NCBI GenBank assembly: GCA_019634165.1
Contig: JAHQVT010000007.1
Span: 62,001 to 126,000 of the forward strand
Reading direction: 5' to 3'
DNA length: 64,000 nucleotides
Origin: Rhodospirillales bacterium
Lineage (GTDB): Bacteria; Pseudomonadota; Alphaproteobacteria; Rhodospirillales; Thalassospiraceae
Below the pieces are notes generated by a model. It had not been told where the DNA came from. It saw nothing but the letters and a program-made list of their open reading frames with translations, and did no database searches. Of this stretch, positions 62,301 through 64,000 are shown one piece after another (the stretch's first letter is position 1; every line of letters starts with the position of its first letter). Position numbers and translations under genes: made by a program.

Positions 62301-62855
62301 TCAGGCAGAGGTTGGGTTCGCTGCCTTGATTGCATAAGTGATGGCAACATTGCGCGGGCGAGTTTCGTTAGCCGTATTTACAACGCGTGACGCGTCGAAA
62401 TCGATACCGTAGGGCTCATAGATTGAGGCCCCCGGAGACTGAGACAACAAGCCCTCAATATTATCACCGAAGACACCCTCAAAAACATCATTCCCGCCAC
62501 GGAGCGCACTTCCGCCAAAGCGCCCCGTAATGTTTTCAATTGCGAACTCTTGCTGAGTGCCAAACACACGCCCATCATCCACGCCACGACCAGCATCAAA
62601 CCCACGCATAAACTCACCGCGCAGATCGGGGATATTGAAGGTTGAGGTGCCATCGCCCGCCCCCCAAACAGTACCAAGGGCACCGAACAGTTCCGTATAT
62701 TCCGTGCGCGAGATGGCCGACCCATCACAGATCAGATAACCGTCCGGCACGGTCTGAGTGGCAAAGGCGTGGATCGAGGCAATCGGCACCTGAAGCCCCG
62801 CAATCTGGGCGGCATCGAATTCGGTGCAAATCGTAATCTTGTTACAGCTACACAT
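62301..62855 (-). CDS. Phage tail collar domain protein, second copy
   Basis: 184 residues. A short Cys-containing N-terminus (MCSCNKITICTEFDAAQ) unlike its neighbour, then a collar domain closely similar to it (PDGYLICDGSAISRTEYTELF, FNIPDLRGEFMRGFDAGRG, NETRPRNVAITYAIKA). The central insertion differs. Start at ATG 62855 because AAAGGA is 6 nt upstream; ATG 62861 touches that site. Confidence 0.85.
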   Translation of the reverse strand: MCSCNKITICTEFDAAQIAGLQVPIASIHAFATQTVPDGYLICDGSAISRTEYTELFGALGTVWGAGDGTSTFNIPDLRGEFMRGFDAGRGVDDGRVFGTQQEFAIENITGRFGGSALRGGNDVFEGVFGDNIEGLLSQSPGASIYEPYGIDFDASRVVNTANETRPRNVAITYAIKAANPTSA

Positions 62856-62883
62856 GCTCATTCCTTTGGTTGGTAAAAAGAAA

Positions 62884-62905
62884 CCCCGACAGAAAACTGC
62901 CGGGG
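62884..62905 (-). terminator. Intrinsic terminator
   Basis: Minus strand CCCCGGCAG-TTTT-CTGTCGGGG then TTTCTTTTT, between the small head protein gene and the second collar gene. Confidence 0.85.
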
Positions 62906-62937
62906 CGAGGTTGAGGGGGATGAAATTGGAATTCGCG

Positions 62938-63213
62938 TTAGTCGGTGTTGCTTGAACCCACCGCCGTCATGTCGCGAACATCAACACCGCCCGCACCCGA
63001 ACTTGCGACGACGAACATGCCGCCCGACATCGTGGCGTCACGGTTGGTGTTGGCGATGATGAAATCGCCGATGCGCAGCATGTCCCGTGCATCGGCAAAG
63101 TAATCGGTGGTATCGACATCAGAGGCGAGATCCGGGGTGATATAGTGCCAAAGCGTAAAGCCATTGGCATAGGCCAGAACGCTGAGGTTCCGGGCTTTAA
63201 AACCTTCTGCCAT
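62938..63213 (-). CDS. Small phage head-associated protein
   Basis: 91 residues: AEGFKARNLSVLAYANGFTLWHYITPD, then YFADARDMLRIGDFIIAN and a Gly/Ser end. Such proteins are frequent next to the capsid gene in alphaproteobacterial prophages; decoration or stabilisation is inferred. AAGGAG 6 nt before ATG 63213. Confidence 0.72.
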   Translation of the reverse strand: MAEGFKARNLSVLAYANGFTLWHYITPDLASDVDTTDYFADARDMLRIGDFIIANTNRDATMSGGMFVVASSGAGGVDVRDMTAVGSSNTD

Positions 63214-63256
63214 TTCGGTCTCCTTCGGGTGGATCATTGTTGGGGTGTATTTGCTG

Positions 63257-63288
63257 TGCGCGATCCCCGCGCAGGCGGGGATCGCGCG
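63257..63288 (-). terminator. Long hairpin after capsid gene, made of a palindromic repeat core
   Basis: CGCGATCCCCGC-GCAG-GCGGGGATCGCG, a 12-13-bp perfect stem with a GNAG-type loop. It contains the same CCCCGCGCAGGCGGGG core as the dispersed repeats. No U-run; it may end the capsid transcript or protect its 3' end. Confidence 0.6.
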
Positions 63289-63314
63289 AGGCTAGTGGAT
63301 TGAACGAGGTGTAG

Positions 63315-64000
63315 TTATTCCTGCGCGTGCAAACAGGTCACCCCATCGCCATCAATCAGGGCAGCACCCTGACTCATGGAGTTATTGACGAAATGGGCAG
63401 CGTGATCGCCATGCCAGGTGATGTCGGACTGAACATCTGATCCAATTGCATGGCCAATTGCGGTGCGGTGATACCAGAAACACGATCGAATGCCGCTTGC
63501 GACCGGAAGGCCGGAATGGGGCATCCACAGCGTACCGAGCCAGCGTTTGGCTTGAGTTCCCTTCCACGGAAGATCGTCATCACCGATATAATCAGATCGG
63601 GAAAATTCATCGATCTGAAGCAGTTCCGACCATTGTTTCCAGCCAACAATTGCATACCGCTGCCCATCATCGGGAACATCACGTTCGCCAAGGCCTTCGA
63701 ATGCCATCATGACTTTTTCAAGCGTCATGCCTTCGGCATTGTCCGGAATGATGTCATTGGTCGCGGTCAGGGCGGTAATGATCAACTCGTCGGTTTTGCG
63801 GCCCAGTGCATAGGCACCGGCATTGGCCAGAACCATCTTTTCATCATGGTTGATTTTAAGCTCATCCAAGGCATCCACCCAGTCCCCGGCATAGTAATCA
63901 CGAAGATCACAGCGCACTGCTTCGTGATCGACATTCATCACCGGCACCTTGCCATGCCGTGCCTTGGTGGTTGCCGTGCCCTTGCCGACTTTTTGAAATA
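63315..64000 (-). CDS. Phage major capsid protein (5' end outside window)
   Basis: Open at the right edge: the frame continues to 64000 with no start, so ATG 63947 is internal. At least 228 residues: RDYYAGDWVDALDELKINHDEKMVLANAGAYALGRKTDELIITAL (in parts), then YAIVGWKQWSELLQIDEFSRSDYIG and GLPVASGIRSCFWYHRTAIGHAIG. Pattern and position beside tail tubular genes fit a podoviral/HK97-fold capsid of alphaproteobacterial prophages. The first gene of the visible late region. Confidence 0.72.
   Translation of the reverse strand, partial: FQKVGKGTATTKARHGKVPVMNVDHEAVRCDLRDYYAGDWVDALDELKINHDEKMVLANAGAYALGRKTDELIITALTATNDIIPDNAEGMTLEKVMMAFEGLGERDVPDDGQRYAIVGWKQWSELLQIDEFSRSDYIGDDDLPWKGTQAKRWLGTLWMPHSGLPVASGIRSCFWYHRTAIGHAIGSDVQSDITWHGDHAAHFVNNSMSQGAALIDGDGVTCLHAQE

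Noticed and set aside
60892-62855. Diversity-generating retroelement acting on the collar genes
   Set aside because: No reverse transcriptase gene or template repeat is visible; differences between copies are ordinary substitutions and domain swaps.
49821-64000. Gene transfer agent cluster
   Set aside because: The holin family also occurs in GTAs, but the T7-like tail tubular and fibre genes and the gene order do not match the alphaproteobacterial GTA.

Overview
The window looks like a chromosomal segment of a marine alphaproteobacterium of the Rhodospirillales, most like Thalassospira. This is inferred from moderate GC, TRAP and uronate-oxidation genes, FecI/FecR/TonB cassettes, gene style and the dispersed palindromic repeats; no rRNA or other marker gene is present to prove it. 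No tRNA, rRNA or CRISPR array was found.

Layout. 1-7.6 kb: a hydroxamate-type iron uptake locus, with the end of a FhuD-like binding protein, a fused FhuB-like permease, a His-rich small protein, a TonB receptor, a FecR anti-sigma factor and a FecI sigma factor, with Fur-like boxes. 7.6-20.3 kb: an oxidative hexuronate/sugar-acid catabolic region, with a TRAP transporter, uronate dehydrogenase, SMP-30 lactonase, 5-dehydro-4-deoxyglucarate dehydratase, a hydratase, aldose epimerase, two FadR-type GntR regulators, and a divergent HAD phosphatase / FGGY kinase pair. Two repeated operator-like motifs suggest two overlapping regulons. 20.5-25.7 kb: an RND multidrug efflux pair with a divergent TetR regulator. 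25.8-32.6 kb: a secreted unknown protein, a VOC protein, a TrpX-type ABC transporter and an autotransporter whose start codon is preceded by an 11-G tract. 32.7-37.3 kb: a second TonB receptor / FecR / FecI cassette. 37.4-49 kb: housekeeping and accessory genes (cytochrome c, arylamine N-acetyltransferase, D-amino acid aminotransferase, DMT exporter, HAD phosphatase, pyrD, HxlR and Old Yellow Enzyme), with small insertions, a pseudogene and a palindrome-flanked cassette.

49.8-64 kb: part of a prophage read entirely on the minus strand, entering from beyond the right edge. Its order (capsid, small head protein, three tail-fibre/collar genes, tail tubular A, tail tubular B, internal virion protein, tail fibre, receptor-binding-like protein, small terminase-like protein, large terminase, lysis genes) mirrors the late region of T7-like podoviruses. 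Inserted into it are a GIY-YIG nuclease gene embedded in a dense array of about 80-bp palindromic repeats (53.65-54.72 kb) and a moron-like secreted protein gene with its own terminator (51.5 kb). The same palindrome core recurs at 44.0, 60.1 and 63.3 kb. The GIY-YIG/palindrome arrangement is the best candidate for an undescribed mobile system. Intrinsic terminators separate nearly every gene of the fibre module, and one lies inside the end of a coding sequence.
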